Shown: positions 61,606-64,000 of the stretch, piece by piece
Layout of the letters: the number at the start of each line of letters is the position of its first letter
Position numbering within the stretch: the first letter of the stretch is position 1
NCBI RefSeq assembly: GCF_900155525.1
Contig: NZ_LT706952.1
Span: 568,406 to 632,405 of the forward strand
Direction: 5' to 3'
Source: Mailhella massiliensis
GTDB taxonomy: Bacteria > Desulfobacterota > Desulfovibrionia > Desulfovibrionales > Desulfovibrionaceae
Length of the DNA stretch: 64,000 nt
Translations under genes and position numbers: made by a program
Notes under the pieces: generated by a model
Seen by the model: only the letters and a program-made list of their open reading frames with translations
Database searches by the model: none
Told to the model about the DNA's origin: nothing

Positions 61606-63230
61606 TCACATCAGGGAAGGGGGCTCGTCCATCTGCTTTTCCGTGGTGCAGATTCCCAGCTTCTTCATGCGGTGCTGCAGTGTCGAACGATTAATGCCCA
61701 GCAGGGAAGCAGCTCCGTACTCTCCTCCCAGCTTTCCGCCGCTTTTCTTCAATGCCTGCAGAATATGTCCCGCTCCATTTCCGCCAGCGTCTGCAGGCGG
61801 CTGTTCATCTTCGTGTCGGAAGAGGGCGGCGAGGACCGTTCGCTGCCGGTGACGCCGCTTCGGATGAGCTCGTCGACCTCCCTGACGCTGATCCGCTTCG
61901 CTTCATTGTATATCACCATGATATGAAGCAGAACATTGCGCAGTTCCCGTATATTGCCGGGCCAGTCCCACCCCTTGAAGACCCTCATCATCTCCCTGGA
62001 GACCAGTATGTTCATGGGGACTGAAGGAATGACATACTTTTCCGACAACTGCGACACCAGTTTATCCATGAGATACGGAATATCATCCTTTCTGTCCCGA
62101 AGCGGCGGAATCTTCAGCACATAGCCCGAAAGCCGGTAGAACAAGTCCGTACGGAAGGACCCTTCCCTGATGGCACTGTCAATATCAATGTTGGTCGCCG
62201 CAATGAAGCGCACGTCGACCTTCTGTGAGACGCTCTCCCCCACACGTTCAAAGGTCGATTCCTCCAGAACCTGCAGCAGCTTGCTCTGCATGTCCTTGCT
62301 CAGATCGCCTATCTCGTCCAGAAACAGCGTGCCCTTCTGGGCCATTTCCAGGCGCCCTATGCGTTTTTCCTCTGCCCCGGTAAAAGCCCCCTTGCAATGT
62401 CCGAAAAGCTCGCTCTCAAACAGCGTGGACGAGAGCGAAGGACAGTTCACTTTGATAAATGCGTTGTTATGTCGCGGACTTCTCAAATGAATTTCCCGGG
62501 CGAGCATGGATTTGCCGGTTCCGCTCTCACCGATGATCAGCACGGGAATATCAAATTTTGATATGGATACAACCTGTTTCCTGAAAGTTTGCATGGAGGA
62601 GTTATAATATAAAAAATTGCCTTTCAGGTCATTGCTCTTCAGGTCACTTTCGGAACAGGAAACCTTTGCTGGCGGCTCTCCATGTTCCTGAAGCACGAAC
62701 GGCGTGGAAGAAAACTGGGGGGAAAGAATCACTCCCAGGCAGATGGATATGGCGGGGGAAATTTCCGTTAAAAAATTGGTAATAGCATAAAGATCAACAG
62801 GTTGCTTGAAGAACGAACAGTGCAGCGTCGCAAAGATCCTGTCATTGAGCATCAGCGGAAAGGCCATGGTCGTCGTCAGCCCGGCTTCCACCAGAGGGTG
62901 CTGAATGATATCGGGAAACGCTCCCGGCAGATCGGTAATGACCACAGGCTTGCGTTCCTCGATCACCTTTCCCGCAACGGTCTGCATAGGATCTGCAGGA
63001 CGTATGGTCGACAGCGACTTGATGACCACCCCCTCAACGGAGGTAAAATAGGAAAGCATTCTGCATTCGGAATCATACAAATTGATAGCCATTCTATCAA
63101 ATTCAAAAACCGACAACAACTCATTATAAAGCGTTTTGCAAAAGTTTGTACGAGAAACGCTTGTAGTTAAACTATGAAGTAAATTTTTTATGACATACTC
63201 TGATTTCTGGTGAAAGTTTTTAGTCTGCAT
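61606..63230 (-). pseudogene. Sigma-54 activator with a 1-base deletion before its DNA-binding domain
   Basis: The protein reads through a GAF domain (about 20-190) and the AAA+ domain with Walker A IGESGTGKS, GAFTGA in HCKGAFTGAEEK and Walker B FLDEIGDLS. It then ends at a stop (61749-61751) right after MERDIFCRH. One frame over, the sequence continues as LQALKKSGGKLGGEYGAASLL-type Fis helix (about 61765-61606; GINRSTLQHRMKKLGI). The expected MERDHILQALK block needs one extra base in GGAC-ATATTC near 61767-61770. The start at 63230 has GGGGG eight bases upstream. Either a pseudogene or a sequencing error. Confidence 0.82.
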
Positions 63231-63855
63231 AAAAATAGACCCCCAATACATAATATTGAATTCTTTATAATTCACTATTATCTATTGAATCAAACTTAAA
63301 AACGAGAAACTAATAGGAAAATGCTTTTAGAAAAATTGACGAAACAAATATATTATAACAAATACAACAATTCTATGGGACTGTTATGAAATTTCACACT
63401 TCCCCATACACGGAAGAAGCCTTTCTTCATATCTGAGGAAAGGCAACGTCGATTCAGGAACAGAAATTTTCCACCTTATTTTGTAAGGATAAACAGTCTA
63501 AACAACATTGTATGGCCTCTTATAATTAAAATTTCCACTGAAAGCAATAATATTCATAAAACCGTTGCAAAATTAGCTAAAAATCACATATATCCGATTT
63601 CACTTCATTCATTTTTAATACCAAAGATCCATATTAAACAATATCAATTTGGAATAATATTATAAACACACATAAATAATTTTATAAAAATTAATTCAAT
63701 TACAGTAATTGATGCTTTATTTCAATATTGAACCATACAACAGGAAAGTTACTGAACTATACAGATTAAAAAATAAAATTTCATTTACAGGAATAAATCA
63801 ATATTAATACGACATGCCGAGGCATGCTCTCTTATGTATCATAAACATGAAGGCA
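63231..63855. other. AT-rich gene-free block
   Basis: About 625 bases of strikingly low GC (about a quarter by eye), in a genome otherwise above 60%. It has no credible open frame, many runs of A/T and TTATAA-like motifs, and several possible promoters for the regulator gene. It may be bound by an H-NS-like protein or be a regulatory region between the regulator and an operon to the right. Confidence 0.6.
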
Positions 63856-63856
63856 T

Positions 63857-63898
63857 AAAAAATCCGACGGCGGAACTTTCCGCAAGGAAAGTTCCGCC
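63857..63898 (-). terminator. Terminator of the gene entering from the right edge
   Basis: GGCGGAACTTTCC and GGAAAGTTCCGCC form a 13-base stem around GCAA; on the minus strand TCGGATTTTTT follows. Confidence 0.9.
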
Positions 63899-63937
63899 GC
63901 TCCTCATCTGAAAAAGTGAAGAATACCAAAAGAAGCG

Positions 63938-64000
63938 CTATGCGCTGCGATACAGCTTGGTCATGACAAGTTCACGATGGCCGAGGGCTTCCGCGCAGGT
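63938..64000 (-). CDS. C-terminal end of a protein (cut by the window edge)
   Basis: The last 20 residues, TCAEALGHRELVMTKLYRSA, followed by TAG, continue in the open frame to the window edge. The family cannot be named from so little. The strong terminator just downstream confirms a real gene end. Confidence 0.7.
   Translation of the reverse strand, partial: TCAEALGHRELVMTKLYRSA

Noticed and set aside
1-64000. CRISPR arrays, tRNA and rRNA genes
   Set aside because: No regularly spaced repeats with spacers and no cloverleaf or rRNA-like sequence were recognised when reading both strands.

Overview
The window looks like a chromosomal piece of a high-GC, anaerobic member of the Desulfovibrionaceae, possibly gut-associated (Desulfovibrio/Bilophila/Mailhella-like). 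This rests on gene content only: an adenylate kinase of the Desulfovibrio type, a domain-split archaeal-type glutamate synthase with glutamine synthetase III, DapL, an arylsulfate sulfotransferase, sigma-54 regulators with matching promoters, and a very large FAD/Fe-S D-lactate-dehydrogenase-like protein. No rRNA, tRNA or CRISPR was seen.

Layout. 1-7.4 kb is a mobile island of lower GC than its surroundings: an IS5-type transposase fragment at the left edge, a leftward operon of four small genes, a rightward operon (ERF recombinase, CobS-like AAA+ ATPase, DUF3150 protein, CobT-like VWA protein, a 24-residue membrane peptide, a small hypothetical), and a tyrosine integrase. 7.6-13 kb holds transporters (EamA-like, AGCS, SLC13) and a Crp/Fnr regulator. 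12.6-15.9 kb is a trxB-trx-assT cluster. 16-19.2 kb is the PLP locus (pdxT, pdxS, divergent MocR regulator), followed by a GntR/TctC pair. 22-33 kb is a nitrogen-assimilation cluster (glnN, three-piece glutamate synthase, dapL, NifA-like regulator) behind a near-consensus sigma-54 promoter and two identical palindromes. 33-51 kb is mostly housekeeping (uvrA, ricT-like/metG, cstA-like, adk, trmH, asnS). 51-55 kb carries a WYL regulator and a tandem-AAA+ ATPase. 55-64 kb carries TetR/MipA, the FAD/Fe-S oxidoreductase, a frameshifted sigma-54 regulator and an AT-rich spacer.

The nitrogen genes read as one programme: the NifA-like protein would bind the palindromes and activate the sigma-54 promoter, giving glutamine synthetase and glutamate synthase, with DapL feeding lysine and cell-wall precursors. 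The trx/trxB/assT cluster may be a cytoplasmic counterpart of the DsbL/DsbI-AssT arrangement of enterobacteria.

Caution: two places (17893-18026 and 29721-29854) carry back-to-back, slightly mutated 19-bp Tn5/Nextera mosaic ends. At the first, a 96-bp near-copy of assT is spliced into the MocR gene; at the second, about 77 bp of unknown origin is spliced into the gltD-like gene. These are almost certainly library or assembly chimeras, so the two broken genes are probably intact in the real organism.
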